A DNA stretch of 64,000 bases from Allobosea sp. AAP35 (GCF_001295925.1 NZ_LJHQ01000037.1:62001-126000), one strand, 5' to 3'. Counted from the first letter of the stretch, positions 29,396 to 38,543 are shown. Numbers and translations are program-made. Notes: a model not told the origin generated them from the sequence alone.

Positions 29396-30556
29396 ATGAA
29401 TCAGGTCATGGCTTTGAAGGGGGGTCCGTCCGTCGGCGCCACGCGCGGGTCGGGCTATGCGCCAGCCTATCGGCCCGATGCGCCGGTCACGCTGGAAGTC
29501 AGGCCGCTTTCGGCCTGTGCCGAGATCATCGACGCGTGGAGCCATCTCGCGGGCCGGGCGCTGGAGCCAAACCCGTTCTTCGAACCGGGCTTCGCGCTGG
29601 CGGCGGCCCATCACCTCGTCGCCTTTCGGGACGTGGTCGCCATCCTCGCCTGGCAGGGCGCGACAGCCGGGCCGCAGCGGCGGCTTCTCGGCCTCATCCC
29701 GGTCTTCCCGCGACAGGGCCTCTTCCTGCCCGATGCACTCGTCGGCTTCGGTGACCGCCGCATCCTGAATGGCGCACCGCTGCTCGACCGGGAGCGGGCC
29801 GGTGCGGTGATCGCGGCCGTGCTCGATCCGCGCCGCCAGCGGCTGCTTGACGGTCACGGTCTCGTTTTGCGCGCGATCGATGGCGATGGCCCGCTGGCCG
29901 TGGCCCTGTGCAATCGCCCCGGCAGCGAGGGCGTTGTCGCAAGGTTCAAGCCCAGGCAGGGCTTCGGTACCGGCGTCCCCTCGTCAGACGCGATCGCGGC
30001 GTTCCGGGCGACGCTGTCCGGATATGCCAAGCTGACGCTTGCCGAACCGCGGACGCAAGGGGGCCTGCGCGACGCTGCCGAAATCATCCTCGCCATGGAG
30101 GCATCGGGCCGGCTGGCCCAGGCCGGTCGCGCCACCTTGCAGGATACACGCGAGGTCGGTTTCCTGCGGGCGATGACGCGCGGTCTCGGCCGTGCCCGGC
30201 AATGCCGGATATCGCTCCTGATGCTCGGCGACGACGCGATCGCGGGCGCGATCATGATCGGCCGGGGTCCGCGCGCCTGGCTTTACCTCGGCGCACAGGA
30301 CGAGACCCATGCGACCCTGCAGCCCCTGGCCGTCCTGCTCGCGCTGATGCGGCGGACAGCGCCGAACCGTGCGATCCTGCTGCCGGAGGGCGGCGTCGCC
30401 GGTGAAGCCCATCGCTCGATAGGCGACCTGCATCTCTCGCGAGGAGAGGCCATGGTCCCGCGCGATCTCGCGGGGCGGGCCCGCGATGCCTGGCGGCGTT
30501 CGCTGGTCCGGCTGGCCGGTTCGCGGCTCAAGCCTCCGCGCGCAGGAGCCGCCTGA
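29396..30556 (+). CDS. GNAT-fold acetyltransferase-like protein (BioF2/CelD type)
   Basis: The 386-residue protein resembles the duplicated GNAT family first described as CelD/BioF2, with the early ALEPNPFFEPGF motif (like NPFLSPEW in relatives) and a second-half GNAT domain around residues 240-345. Members of this group modify polysaccharide or peptidoglycan precursors. No exopolysaccharide genes are adjacent. I prefer the ATG at 29396, which follows AAAGGCTGGGG; a GTG at 29378 is the earlier option. The last 29 bases overlap the end of the convergent acyl-CoA ligase gene. Confidence 0.65.
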   Translation: MNQVMALKGGPSVGATRGSGYAPAYRPDAPVTLEVRPLSACAEIIDAWSHLAGRALEPNPFFEPGFALAAAHHLVAFRDVVAILAWQGATAGPQRRLLGLIPVFPRQGLFLPDALVGFGDRRILNGAPLLDRERAGAVIAAVLDPRRQRLLDGHGLVLRAIDGDGPLAVALCNRPGSEGVVARFKPRQGFGTGVPSSDAIAAFRATLSGYAKLTLAEPRTQGGLRDAAEIILAMEASGRLAQAGRATLQDTREVGFLRAMTRGLGRARQCRISLLMLGDDAIAGAIMIGRGPRAWLYLGAQDETHATLQPLAVLLALMRRTAPNRAILLPEGGVAGEAHRSIGDLHLSRGEAMVPRDLAGRARDAWRRSLVRLAGSRLKPPRAGAA

Positions 30557-32147
30557 TGATCTTGCCGGTGGTCGTCATCGGCAACTCCTCGCGAAAGGCG
30601 ATCTCGCGCGGATATTCATGGGCCGAGAGCCGCCGCCGCACGAAGGCCTGAAGCTCGGCGGCGAGTTCGGGCGTGCCCATGCGCCCTGCTTTCAGCACCA
30701 CAAACGCCTTGACGATCTCGGTGCGCAAAGCGTCGGGCTTGCCGATGACGGCGGCGAGCGCCACCGCCTCGTGCCGCAGCAGGCAGTCCTCGATCTCGCC
30801 GGGGCCGATGCGGTAGCCCGAAGAGGTGATGACGTCGTCGTCTCGGCCGACGAAACGGACATAGCCGTCTTCGTCCTGCACCGCCTGGTCGCCCGTCTTC
30901 ATCCAGTCGCCGATGAATTTGTCTGCGGTCGCCTGCGGATTGCGCCAATAGCCGAGGAACATCACGGGATCGGGTCGTCGCACCGCGATCTCGCCCTGCT
31001 CGTGCGCGTCACAGATCGAACCATCGGGCCGGATGACCGCGACCTCATGGCCAGGCACTGCCTTGCCGATGAAGCCCGGCCGGCTGACCCCGATGGCGGC
31101 GCAGGATGCCAGCACGAGATTGCATTCGGTCTGGCCATAGGCCTCGTTGATGGTGAGGCCGAGTGCCTCGTGGCCCCAGGCCAGCGTCTGCGCGCCCAGT
31201 GCCTCGCCCGCGGCCGCGACCGTGCGCAGGTTCAGGGCGAAACGCTCGCGCGGGCGCTCGACGCTGCGCAGCATGCGTAGCGCGGTCGGCGGGACGAAGG
31301 CATTGCGGATGCCGAGATCGGCCATCAGGCGGAAGGCCTCTTCCGGCTCAAAGCGTATCACCGGGCGTGCCACCACGGCGACGCCGAAATGCAGCGCCGG
31401 CAGCAGCATGTTGAGCAGGCCGCCGGCCCAGGCCCAGTCGGCCGGCGTCCAGGCGAGGTCGCCCGGCTGCGGCATGAACTCGTGCGGCATCTGCACGCCC
31501 GGCAGATGGCCCGGCAGCACGCGGTGGCCATGGAGCGCGCCCTTGGGGTTTCCGGTGGTGCCGGAGGTGTAGATCATCAGCGCCGGGTCGTCAGGGGCGG
31601 TGCCGACGGGGGTGAAATCGGGGTTGGCGTCGGCGAGCAGGGCGTCCCAGCCGAGTGCATGGTGGTCGGCCCCATCGGTCGAGATCAGCAGTTCCAGCTC
31701 GGGCAAGGGCTCCGTGATCTGGCTGACCTTGGCGAGGCCGGACGCATCCGTCACCAGCACCTTCGCGCCGGAATCGGCCAACCGGTAAGCCAGCGCATCG
31801 ACGCCGAAGAGCGCCGCCAGCGGCACCGCGATGGCGCCAAGCTTGGAGGCGGCGAGATGGGCGGTGAGCACGCAGCGGCCCTGCGGCAGCAGGATGGCGA
31901 TGCGGTCACCGGATACAACGCCTCGGGAGTGCAGTGCGTTCGCCAGCCGGTTCGACGCCTCGCGCAGATGGCCGAAGCTGACAGGGGTCACCTGCCAATC
32001 GAGCGAAACTTCGATGATCGCGGGACGGTCTGGGTCAAGCGCAGCCCAGCGGTCGCACATGTCGGCGGCGATGTTGTAGCGCGGCGGGATCTGCCAACGG
32101 AAGGCGTCGCGCAGCGCCTGGTGGTCGCGCAATTCGGGAAGGATCAA
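30528..32147 (-). CDS. Acyl-CoA synthetase (AMP-forming, medium-chain type)
   Basis: The 539-residue adenylating enzyme activates a carboxylic acid to its CoA thioester via an acyl-AMP. P-loop MIYTSGTTGNPKG is near residue 190, the AMP motif EAYGQTECN near 340, WMKTGDQA near 415, and the C-terminal catalytic Lys in MTTTGKIIRRLLR. The overall pattern, including TPADWAWAGGLLN, is that of ACSM/medium-chain or benzoate-like ligases rather than acetyl-CoA synthetase. The start is a TTG with no strong ribosome site, so it may be slightly misplaced. It overlaps the convergent gene by 29 bases. The ethylmalonyl-CoA mutase gene lies upstream on the same strand, separated by a repeat. Confidence 0.9.
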   Translation of the reverse strand: MILPELRDHQALRDAFRWQIPPRYNIAADMCDRWAALDPDRPAIIEVSLDWQVTPVSFGHLREASNRLANALHSRGVVSGDRIAILLPQGRCVLTAHLAASKLGAIAVPLAALFGVDALAYRLADSGAKVLVTDASGLAKVSQITEPLPELELLISTDGADHHALGWDALLADANPDFTPVGTAPDDPALMIYTSGTTGNPKGALHGHRVLPGHLPGVQMPHEFMPQPGDLAWTPADWAWAGGLLNMLLPALHFGVAVVARPVIRFEPEEAFRLMADLGIRNAFVPPTALRMLRSVERPRERFALNLRTVAAAGEALGAQTLAWGHEALGLTINEAYGQTECNLVLASCAAIGVSRPGFIGKAVPGHEVAVIRPDGSICDAHEQGEIAVRRPDPVMFLGYWRNPQATADKFIGDWMKTGDQAVQDEDGYVRFVGRDDDVITSSGYRIGPGEIEDCLLRHEAVALAAVIGKPDALRTEIVKAFVVLKAGRMGTPELAAELQAFVRRRLSAHEYPREIAFREELPMTTTGKIIRRLLRAEA

Positions 32148-32270
32148 GCGGGGTATCCGGCAATGGGGGCGGCAAAATAGGCAGGCGCGGCCGCCCTGTC
32201 ACCCTGACGCTAGGCAAGCCCCGATCACGGCCTGCGTTGCCAAAGCGTGACGATGTTGCTTGGTCACCCA

Positions 32271-32378
32271 CGTCATCCTGGAGCAGCGGCGAAGCCGCGC
32301 AACTCCGGGATCCATCATAGGGCTCGGTCGGTGCCCTATGATATATCCCGGGACGACCTCCGGTCGCCCAGGATGACG
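32271..32378. repeat. Palindromic intergenic repeat, type B (diverged)
   Basis: Starts CGTCATCCTGGAGCAGCGG and ends CCCAGGATGACG, with inner arms CGGGATCCATCATAGGGC and GCCCTATGATATATCCCGG. It occupies most of the 258-base gap between the acyl-CoA ligase and mutase genes; I see nothing else there. Confidence 0.85.
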
Positions 32379-32405
32379 CGCGTTTCTACATGCCGCCACA
32401 ACGCT

Positions 32406-34415
32406 CTACGACCTTCCCTTGGCCGCGAGCCCCGCGACATCGGCGATGATGCCGTCCAGTTCGAAATTCTTCGGCGTGTAGACCGCGGCGACGCCCATGT
32501 TGCGCAGGGCGTTTTCGTCGTCGGGCGGGATGATGCCGCCGACCACGACGGGGATGGTCATGCCGGCGACGCGCAGGCGGGCGGTGACATCGCGCACCAG
32601 CGGCAGATGCGAGCCCGAGAGGATCGAGAGCCCGATGATGTCGGCTTGGCATTCCTGCGCCTGGGCGACGATCTCCTCGGGCGTCTGGCGGATGCCGCCA
32701 TAGCTCACCGCCATGCCTGCATCGCGGGCGCGCACCGCGATCTGCTCGGCGCCGTTGGAATGGCCATCAAGCCCAGGCTTGCCGACGAGGAAGCGGGGCA
32801 CGCGGCCGAGCGTTTCGGTGGCGCGCGCGACGGCGGCCTTCACCGTGGCGAGGTCGGCATTGTCGCCGAGCTTGGTCGTGTCGACGCCGGTCGGGGCGCG
32901 GTATTCGCCGAAGATCTCACGCAGGGTTTGCGCCCATTCGCCCGTGGTGACGCCGGCCTTGGCGCAGGCGATCGAGGCCGGCATGACGTTGCGGGCCTCC
33001 TTCGCGGCCGATGCGAGTTCGGCGAGTGCGGCTTCCGCAGCCTTGGCGTCGCGGGCCGAGCGCCAGGCCTTGAGCCGGCCAATCGCCTCCAGCTCGACGG
33101 AATCGGAGACGGTGACGACATTGCCCTCGCCGGCCGAAAGCGGGGAGGGCTCGCTGTTGGTGAATTTGTTGACGCCGATGACGATCTGCTCGCCGCGCTC
33201 GATCGCCTCGATCCGGCGGGCGCCGTTCTCGACCAGAGCCTGCTTCATGTAGCCGGTCTCGATGGCGGCGAGTGCGCCGCCCATATCGTCGATCTTCGCC
33301 AGTTCCTCGAGCGCTGCCGCCTTGAGGTCGGCGACCTTGGCGTCGATCACGGTCGAACCATCGAAGATGTCGCCGAATTCGAGCAGGTCGGTCTCATAGG
33401 CCAGCACCTGCTGCATGCGTAGCGACCATTGCTGGTCGAAAGGGCGCGGCAGGCCGAGCGCCTCGTTCCAGGCGGGGAGTTGCACGGCGCGGGCGCGGGC
33501 CTTTTTGGAGAGCGTCACCGCCAGCATCTCGATCAGGATGCGGTAGACGTTGTTTTCGGGCTGCGGCTCGGTCAGCCCCAGCGAATTGACCTGCACGCCG
33601 TAGCGGAAGCGGCGCATCGCCTCGTCGGCGACGCCGTAGCGGCCGAGCGTGATCTCGTCCCAGAGCTCGACGAAAGCCCGCATCTTGCAGAGCTCGGTGA
33701 CGAAGCGCATGCCCGCATTGACGAAGAAGGAGATGCGCCCGACCACCTCGGGAAACTGTTCCGCCGAGACCTCGGGCCGCGCCCGGATCGAATCCAGCAG
33801 GGCGATGGCGGTTGCCAGCGCAAAGGAGAGTTCCTGGACCGGCGAGGCGCCCGCCTCCTGCAGATGGTAGGAACAGACATTGGTCGGGTTCCATTTCGGC
33901 AGTTCGCGCGCGGTGAACACGACGATGTCGGTGGTCAGCGCCATCGAGGGGCGCGGCGGGAAGACGTAAGTCCCTCGCGAGAGGTATTCCTTGACGAGGT
34001 CGTTCTGGGTCGTGCCCTGCAGCGCCTTGCGATCGGCGCCCTGCTCGTCGGCGACCGCGATGTAGAGCGAGAGCAGCCAGGCCGCCGTCGCGTTGATCGT
34101 CATCGAGGTGTTCATCTGCGCGAGCGGGATGTCGGCGAAGAGCGCCCGCATGTCGCCGAGATGGCTCACGGGCACGCCGACCTTGCCGACCTCGCCGCGC
34201 GCCAGGACATGGTCGGGGTCGTAGCCGGTCTGCGTGGGCAGGTCGAAGGCGACCGACAGGCCGGTCTGCCCCTTGGCGAGGTTGTTGCGGTAGAGCTTGT
34301 TGGATTCCGAGGCGTCGGAATGGCCCGCATAGGTCCTGAAAATCCAGGGCTTGTCGCGCGGCGCAGGCTTGTCGCGGGGCGCGGATGTGCTGCCGGCGGG
34401 GTCGATCGCGTTCAT
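32406..34415 (-). CDS. ecm: Ethylmalonyl-CoA mutase (MeaA-type, B12-dependent)
   Basis: The 669-residue single-chain mutase has the methylmalonyl-CoA mutase barrel (SVAFDLPTQTGYDPDH near residue 55; QMNTSMTINATAAWLL near 100) and a C-terminal cobalamin domain with the DxHxxG motif (GLDGHSNG, about residue 548) whose His coordinates cobalt. Length and sequence fit Ecm/MeaA, which converts (2R)-ethylmalonyl-CoA to methylsuccinyl-CoA in the ethylmalonyl-CoA pathway of acetyl-CoA assimilation. Other pathway genes (ccr, mcd) are not in the window, as is usual because they are scattered. GAGGGTGG precedes the ATG. A methylmalonyl-CoA mutase is the alternative, but that is normally longer or two-subunit. 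Confidence 0.9.
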   Translation of the reverse strand: MNAIDPAGSTSAPRDKPAPRDKPWIFRTYAGHSDASESNKLYRNNLAKGQTGLSVAFDLPTQTGYDPDHVLARGEVGKVGVPVSHLGDMRALFADIPLAQMNTSMTINATAAWLLSLYIAVADEQGADRKALQGTTQNDLVKEYLSRGTYVFPPRPSMALTTDIVVFTARELPKWNPTNVCSYHLQEAGASPVQELSFALATAIALLDSIRARPEVSAEQFPEVVGRISFFVNAGMRFVTELCKMRAFVELWDEITLGRYGVADEAMRRFRYGVQVNSLGLTEPQPENNVYRILIEMLAVTLSKKARARAVQLPAWNEALGLPRPFDQQWSLRMQQVLAYETDLLEFGDIFDGSTVIDAKVADLKAAALEELAKIDDMGGALAAIETGYMKQALVENGARRIEAIERGEQIVIGVNKFTNSEPSPLSAGEGNVVTVSDSVELEAIGRLKAWRSARDAKAAEAALAELASAAKEARNVMPASIACAKAGVTTGEWAQTLREIFGEYRAPTGVDTTKLGDNADLATVKAAVARATETLGRVPRFLVGKPGLDGHSNGAEQIAVRARDAGMAVSYGGIRQTPEEIVAQAQECQADIIGLSILSGSHLPLVRDVTARLRVAGMTIPVVVGGIIPPDDENALRNMGVAAVYTPKNFELDGIIADVAGLAAKGRS

Positions 34416-34522
34416 GCCGTTCCACCCTCTTTTCAGAGCAATCTCAATGTTGCACTGCGTCGAGGATAACGCCAGAGGGTGGCTGAAGTCGCTTGCGACC
34501 TTGGGATGAGCGCGCGGGGGGC

Positions 34523-35398
34523 TCAGCCGCGCCAGGGCACGCCGAAGGTCAGCGTCATCAGCAGTTCCGTGGCGGCTCCCGGTGCGAGCAGGATCACGCC
34601 CGTTCGCCGGTCGAGCGGTTCATCGGGATCCGGCGGCGAGGGTAGGCCGTGCCAGGGCTCGATGCAGATGAAGGGCCCGTTCGGTTTGGTCCAGATGCCG
34701 AGATGCGGCATGTCGGGGAAATCCACCGCGATCCCCGGCAGACCGTCGGCGCCATACCAGATGTGGTGGCCGGCGCCTTCAGCGATGATCAGGGCATCGT
34801 CGACAAACAAGGTGTGGTCGAGCGTCAGCACGCCATCGACGAAGGCGGAGGGGTGGATGTCGGGCGCGCGCTGCCCGTCCGCGCCGAGCCGCAGATGCGA
34901 CGGGCTTGCGCCATTGCGGAGGCGGATGCGATGCGGCAGGCCATCGCCCTCGGGCAGCGGCCAGAGGAAGGCCGGGTGGTAGCCGAAGCAGAAAGGCATG
35001 GGCGTGTCGCCGGTATTGGCGATACGGGCGGTCAGGGTGAGGGCCGCGCCCTCCAGCCGATAGGTCATGTCGAGCGCGAAGGCGAAGGGATAGGCCTGCC
35101 GCGTCTCGTCATTGTCGCTCAGCCGCAGCGTGCAGGAGATGTCGTCCTGCGCGGTGAGCTGGAACGGGCTGGTGCGGGCGACACCGTGGCTCTTGATCGG
35201 ATAACGTTCGCCATCGATCAGCACCTGGCCGCCCGGATGCTTGCCGATGACCGGGAAAAGCAGGGGCGAGCGCCCGGCCCAGATCGCCGGATCGCCGTTC
35301 CAGAGCCAGTCGCGGCCCTGTGCATCTGTGACAGACTGCAGTTCGGCGCCCAGTTGGGCGACCGTGATGGTGAGGGGTCCGCTGCTCAATTGGATCAT
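34523..35398 (-). CDS. Aldose 1-epimerase-like protein
   Basis: The 291-residue protein has the galactose-mutarotase beta-sandwich. Visible signs are WNGDPAIWAGRSPLLFPVIG near residue 33, the HGVARTSPF segment (His near 71), the FGYHPAFLWPL His near 138, and the IEPWHGLP end motif with its Glu near 250. The pattern matches the LacX-like branch rather than GalM, so the sugar is uncertain. The DUF1178 gene lies immediately upstream on the same strand with eight bases between, suggesting co-transcription with the 35.4-36.3 kb genes. Confidence 0.85.
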   Translation of the reverse strand: MIQLSSGPLTITVAQLGAELQSVTDAQGRDWLWNGDPAIWAGRSPLLFPVIGKHPGGQVLIDGERYPIKSHGVARTSPFQLTAQDDISCTLRLSDNDETRQAYPFAFALDMTYRLEGAALTLTARIANTGDTPMPFCFGYHPAFLWPLPEGDGLPHRIRLRNGASPSHLRLGADGQRAPDIHPSAFVDGVLTLDHTLFVDDALIIAEGAGHHIWYGADGLPGIAVDFPDMPHLGIWTKPNGPFICIEPWHGLPSPPDPDEPLDRRTGVILLAPGAATELLMTLTFGVPWRG

Positions 35399-35406
35399 GG
35401 CGGCTC

Positions 35407-35889
35407 CTAGTTTCCCGTGCCCGGCAGGCGCGGCAGCGGCAGGAAGTCCACGCCCTCCTCATGCAGCATCCGGGCATCATCGCGCGAGGCCTCACCATAG
35501 ATCGGGCGGCTATCGCTTTCGCCGTGATGGATCTTCAGCGCCTCGTCGGCGAAGCGCTTGCCGACATGCTCGGCATTGGCCGTGACATGGGCGTGCAGCG
35601 CCGCGACCATTTCACGGAAGGCGATCTCCTTTTCGCCCATGAGCGCGACCGGTGCAGTCTCGGGCGCGGTCGCGACGGGCTCAGCCGGTGCAGCCTCTCG
35701 ATTGACCAGCCGCGCCCCCCTGTCGCTGCGTGCGACATTGGGGGCCATGATGGCCCGCTCGACGCGGATGCTGTTGCAGACAGGGCAGGACACAAAGCCG
35801 CGCCTGGCCTGCTCGTCGAAGCTGGCCGAGGTCGCAAACCAGCTTTCAAAATCGTGGGCGGCGTCGCAGATGAGCGCGTATTTGATCAT
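35407..35889 (-). CDS. DUF1178 family protein
   Basis: The 160-residue protein opens MIKYALICDAAHDFESWFATSASFDEQ and continues to a CPVCNS zinc-knuckle-like pair, with an early Cys8; this is the pattern of the DUF1178 family of alphaproteobacteria. The middle (residues about 50-85) is disordered and rich in Ala, Pro and Glu. The C-terminal helix ends GVDFLPLPRLPGTGN. The Cys pattern suggests metal binding, but no function is established. It follows the glutaredoxin gene by about 60 bases on the same strand, a neighbourhood common in Rhizobiales. Confidence 0.85.
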   Translation of the reverse strand: MIKYALICDAAHDFESWFATSASFDEQARRGFVSCPVCNSIRVERAIMAPNVARSDRGARLVNREAAPAEPVATAPETAPVALMGEKEIAFREMVAALHAHVTANAEHVGKRFADEALKIHHGESDSRPIYGEASRDDARMLHEEGVDFLPLPRLPGTGN

Positions 35890-35950
35890 GTCGTTCCAGT
35901 TCGCCGCGGGCGGCTCCCACCCGGCGGCTGATCATGGGGCGGGCCGTCGT

Positions 35951-36268
35951 TCATGCGGCCAGGAGCTTGTCGAGTTCGCCGCGGGCATCGAGCGCATGGA
36001 TGTCGTCGGAGCCGCCGACATGCTTCTCGCCGATGAAGATCTGAGGCACCGAGGTTTTGCCGCCCGCGCGCGCCGTCATGGCGTGGCGCAGTTCGGGCTT
36101 GCCGTCCACGTCGATCTCGTCGAAGGCGACGCCCTTCCGGGTCAGCAGCGATTTCGCCGCCTTGCAATAGGGGCACCAGGCGGTGGTGTAGATCGTGACG
36201 GCAGGCGCCTTTTCAGCACTCTTCGTTTCAGCAGGCTTTGTCTCAGCAGTCTTTGTTTCAGCAGTCAT
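35951..36268 (-). CDS. grxC: Glutaredoxin 3 (GrxC type) with repetitive N-terminus
   Basis: The 105-residue product is a dithiol glutaredoxin: TIYTTAWCPYCKAAKSLL holds the CPYC active site, TSVPQIFIGEKHVGGSDDI holds the cis-Pro and glutathione-binding Gly-Gly-Ser-Asp. It reduces disulfides and glutathionylated proteins in the cytosol. Unusually, about 20 residues precede the domain as an imperfect AETKx repeat encoded by 15-base units (separate entry). I start at the ATG at 36268; in-frame ATGs at 36277-36283 and 36319 would extend it. ComF lies upstream on the same strand. Confidence 0.9.
   Translation of the reverse strand: MTAETKTAETKPAETKSAEKAPAVTIYTTAWCPYCKAAKSLLTRKGVAFDEIDVDGKPELRHAMTARAGGKTSVPQIFIGEKHVGGSDDIHALDARGELDKLLAA
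36211..36268. repeat. Short tandem repeat (15-base units) in the grxC start
   Basis: Three 15-base units like TTTCAGCAGGCTTTG (plus-strand view) and a fourth partial unit lie at 36211-36225, 36226-36240, 36241-36255 and 36256-36268. They encode the AETKT/AETKP/AETKS tract, and the last partial unit contains the ATG. Confidence 0.8.
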
Positions 36269-36354
36269 GGCGGCATCCATCATGTTGCGGTGCCACCAAT
36301 GTAGTGTCTCGTCACCCATTCGTCACGGTCCACACGCGTGATGAGCCGCGACCG

Positions 36355-37245
36355 TCACGATCCGTCGGTGACCACCCGCGCGAAGGTGAGGACGTCGATG
36401 GCGCTCGCGCCCGCGCGCAGCAAGGCACGGGCAGCGGCATTGGCGGTCGAGCCGGTGGTGAGCACATCGTCGACCAACAGGATGCGACGTCCTTCGACGT
36501 CGGGCCTCGCGGCGGGATGAACCTTGAACGCGCCCTGGAGATTGTCGGCGCGCTGCGCCCGGGTCAGGCCGACCTGCTGGCGCGTCCGTTTGATGCGGGA
36601 CAGCGCGAGCGGCGCCAGCGCAACGCCCGATTGCCGCGTGAGGATCTGAGCCAGCACCCCCGCCTGGTTGAAGCGGCGGCTCCACAGACGCGTCCGGTGC
36701 AGGGGCACCGGCACGATCAGATCGGCATCGGGCAAAAGATCGCGGCCGGCCTGTGCCATCATGCGGCCCATCGCCAAGGCGAGGTCGGTGCGGTCGCCGT
36801 ATTTCAGGCGATGGACCAGTTCGCGCGCCGTCCCGTCGAAGCGGCAGACCGCGCGCGCCCGGGCGAAAACCGGCGGATCGGCGATCGCGGCGGGAGAGAT
36901 CAGCCCCTCGCCGAGATCGACGGCGAAAGGCGTTCCCAGCCGTTCGCAATAGGGGCGCTCGATGAAGCTCAAGGCGCCCCAGCACTGGGAACACAGCGCC
37001 TGGGCCTGTCCGGTGGCGGCCTGGCAGGCGATGCAGGAAGGCGGGTAGACGATGTCGATGACGCCGCGCAGGCTTGTCCGCACTAGCGCCGCCGCGTGCT
37101 GCCAGGGCCTTTGCAGCAGGCTTTGGGAGATGATCGGCCTATCGATGGCCGGCCCGTGGCGATCTTTCGTCTCCAAAGCGTCCGCGTCAGAGATGAACCG
37201 GTCTTGATGGAGGAGCACTGGCTCCCTGGCCCTGTCATATTGCAC
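36355..37245 (-). CDS. ComF family phosphoribosyltransferase-like protein
   Basis: The product is up to 296 residues. It has the ComF layout: an N-terminal Cys pair cluster (YPPSCIACQAATGQAQALCSQC) that binds zinc, and a PRTase domain with the PRPP loop ILLVDDVLTTGSTANAA near residue 250. ComF helps natural transformation and binds DNA-uptake helicases in other bacteria; many Rhizobiales carry it without known competence. About 60 residues before the VYPPSC motif look unrelated to the family, so translation may start later, for example at the GTG at 37083. Confidence 0.85.
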   Translation of the reverse strand: MQYDRAREPVLLHQDRFISDADALETKDRHGPAIDRPIISQSLLQRPWQHAAALVRTSLRGVIDIVYPPSCIACQAATGQAQALCSQCWGALSFIERPYCERLGTPFAVDLGEGLISPAAIADPPVFARARAVCRFDGTARELVHRLKYGDRTDLALAMGRMMAQAGRDLLPDADLIVPVPLHRTRLWSRRFNQAGVLAQILTRQSGVALAPLALSRIKRTRQQVGLTRAQRADNLQGAFKVHPAARPDVEGRRILLVDDVLTTGSTANAAARALLRAGASAIDVLTFARVVTDGS

Positions 37246-37356
37246 TGCAGCGCCTATCTAAGGACCGACGGCACCGTCCTGCGCAACGTTTTCGTCTGCG
37301 TCGGATGCGGCGGCCGTCCCTCATCATTCTGCTCTCGCGTCCATGAAGGTCACCCC

Positions 37357-38466
37357 ATGAGCCATGCAGCCACGCCCGTCCCGGCCCTGTTCACGCCGAT
37401 CCAGATCGGCGATATCGCCCTGAAGAACCGCATCGTCATGGCGCCGCTGACGCGCAACCGCGCCACCCATGGCAATGATGCGCCCAATGCGCTGAATGTC
37501 GAGTATTATCGCCAGCGCGCCAGTGCCGGCCTGATCATCACCGAAGGCACGCAGGTGTCGCAGCAGGGCCAGGGCTATGTCTGGACGCCGGGCATGTACA
37601 CCAATGAGCAGGTCGCCGGCTGGAAGGCGATCACCGATGCCGTCCATGCTGAAGGCGGCGCCATCATCGCCCAGCTTTGGCATGTCGGCCGCGTCAGCCA
37701 TGTCTCGCTGCAGCCGGGCGGACAGGCGCCGGTGGCGCCCTCGGCACGCGTTGCCGACACCAAGACCTATATCGAAAGCGGCTTTGCCGCCGTCTCGCCG
37801 CCGCGCGAACTGGCGCTCGATGAGATTCCCGCGATCATCGGCGAGTTCGTCACGGCCGCCGAAAATGCCAAGGCCGCCGGCTTCGACGGTGTCGAGCTGC
37901 ACGGCGCCCATGGCTATCTGATCGACCAGTTCCTGCGCGACGATTCCAACACGCGCAGCGACGCCTATGGCGGCTCGATCGAGAACCGCGTGCGCTTCGC
38001 GCTGGAGGTGGTCGAGGCCGTGTCGAAGGTGTTCGGCAAGGGCCGCGTCGGCATCCGGATTTCGCCGGTCAGCCCGGCCAATGATGCGCGCGATTCCGAT
38101 CCGCAGGCGCTGTTTGGCCATCTCGTCGCGAAGCTGAGCGAGGCCGGTATCGCCTTCATCCATGTCGTCGAAGGCGCGACGCGCGAGGCGCGCGACTATC
38201 TGCCCTTCGATTATGCGGCGCTGCGCAAGGCCTTCAAGGGCGCCTATATCGCCAATAACGGCTTCACCCGCGAGTTGGCGATCGAGACGATCGAGAACGA
38301 CGGCGCCGATGCGATCGCCTTCGGGCGCCTGTTCATCGCCAATCCCGACCTGGTCGAGCGGCTGCGGGTGAATGCGCCGCTGAACACGCCGGTGGTCGAG
38401 ACTTTTTATGGCGGCGACGCCAAGGGCTACACCGATTACCCGGCGCTGAGCGGCGCTGCGGCTTGA
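37357..38466 (+). CDS. Old yellow enzyme family alkene reductase (NemA type)
   Basis: The 369-residue FMN enzyme reduces activated C=C bonds with NAD(P)H. The TIM barrel begins FTPIQIGDIALKNRIVMAPLTRNRA; HGAHGYLIDQFLRDDSNTRSD holds the substrate-binding His pair region (HGAH, near residue 180) and active-site Tyr follows; the C-terminal ADAIAFGRLFIANPDLVERL binds FMN phosphate. Sequence type and length match NemA/N-ethylmaleimide reductases. GAAGGT precedes the ATG at 37357. Divergent from comF by 111 bases; two tandem hairpin terminators follow. Confidence 0.93.
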   Translation: MSHAATPVPALFTPIQIGDIALKNRIVMAPLTRNRATHGNDAPNALNVEYYRQRASAGLIITEGTQVSQQGQGYVWTPGMYTNEQVAGWKAITDAVHAEGGAIIAQLWHVGRVSHVSLQPGGQAPVAPSARVADTKTYIESGFAAVSPPRELALDEIPAIIGEFVTAAENAKAAGFDGVELHGAHGYLIDQFLRDDSNTRSDAYGGSIENRVRFALEVVEAVSKVFGKGRVGIRISPVSPANDARDSDPQALFGHLVAKLSEAGIAFIHVVEGATREARDYLPFDYAALRKAFKGAYIANNGFTRELAIETIENDGADAIAFGRLFIANPDLVERLRVNAPLNTPVVETFYGGDAKGYTDYPALSGAAA

Positions 38467-38473
38467 GGCCCGT

Positions 38474-38500
38474 TCCGGCGCCTTCGGGCGCCGGACTCTT
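38474..38500 (+). terminator. Terminator after the alkene reductase (first hairpin)
   Basis: Perfect 9-base-pair stem TCCGGCGCC/GGCGCCGGA with a TTCG tetraloop, followed by CTCTT. It starts eight bases after the stop. Confidence 0.65.
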
Positions 38501-38509
38501 CTGGACCGA

Positions 38510-38543
38510 AAGGGTGCGCCGCCAGCGCACCCTTCCGAATTTT
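38510..38543 (+). terminator. Second tandem terminator hairpin
   Basis: Perfect 10-base-pair stem AAGGGTGCGC/GCGCACCCTT with a 5-base loop, followed after six bases by TTTT. It backs up the first hairpin and insulates the tRNA gene downstream. Confidence 0.6.
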
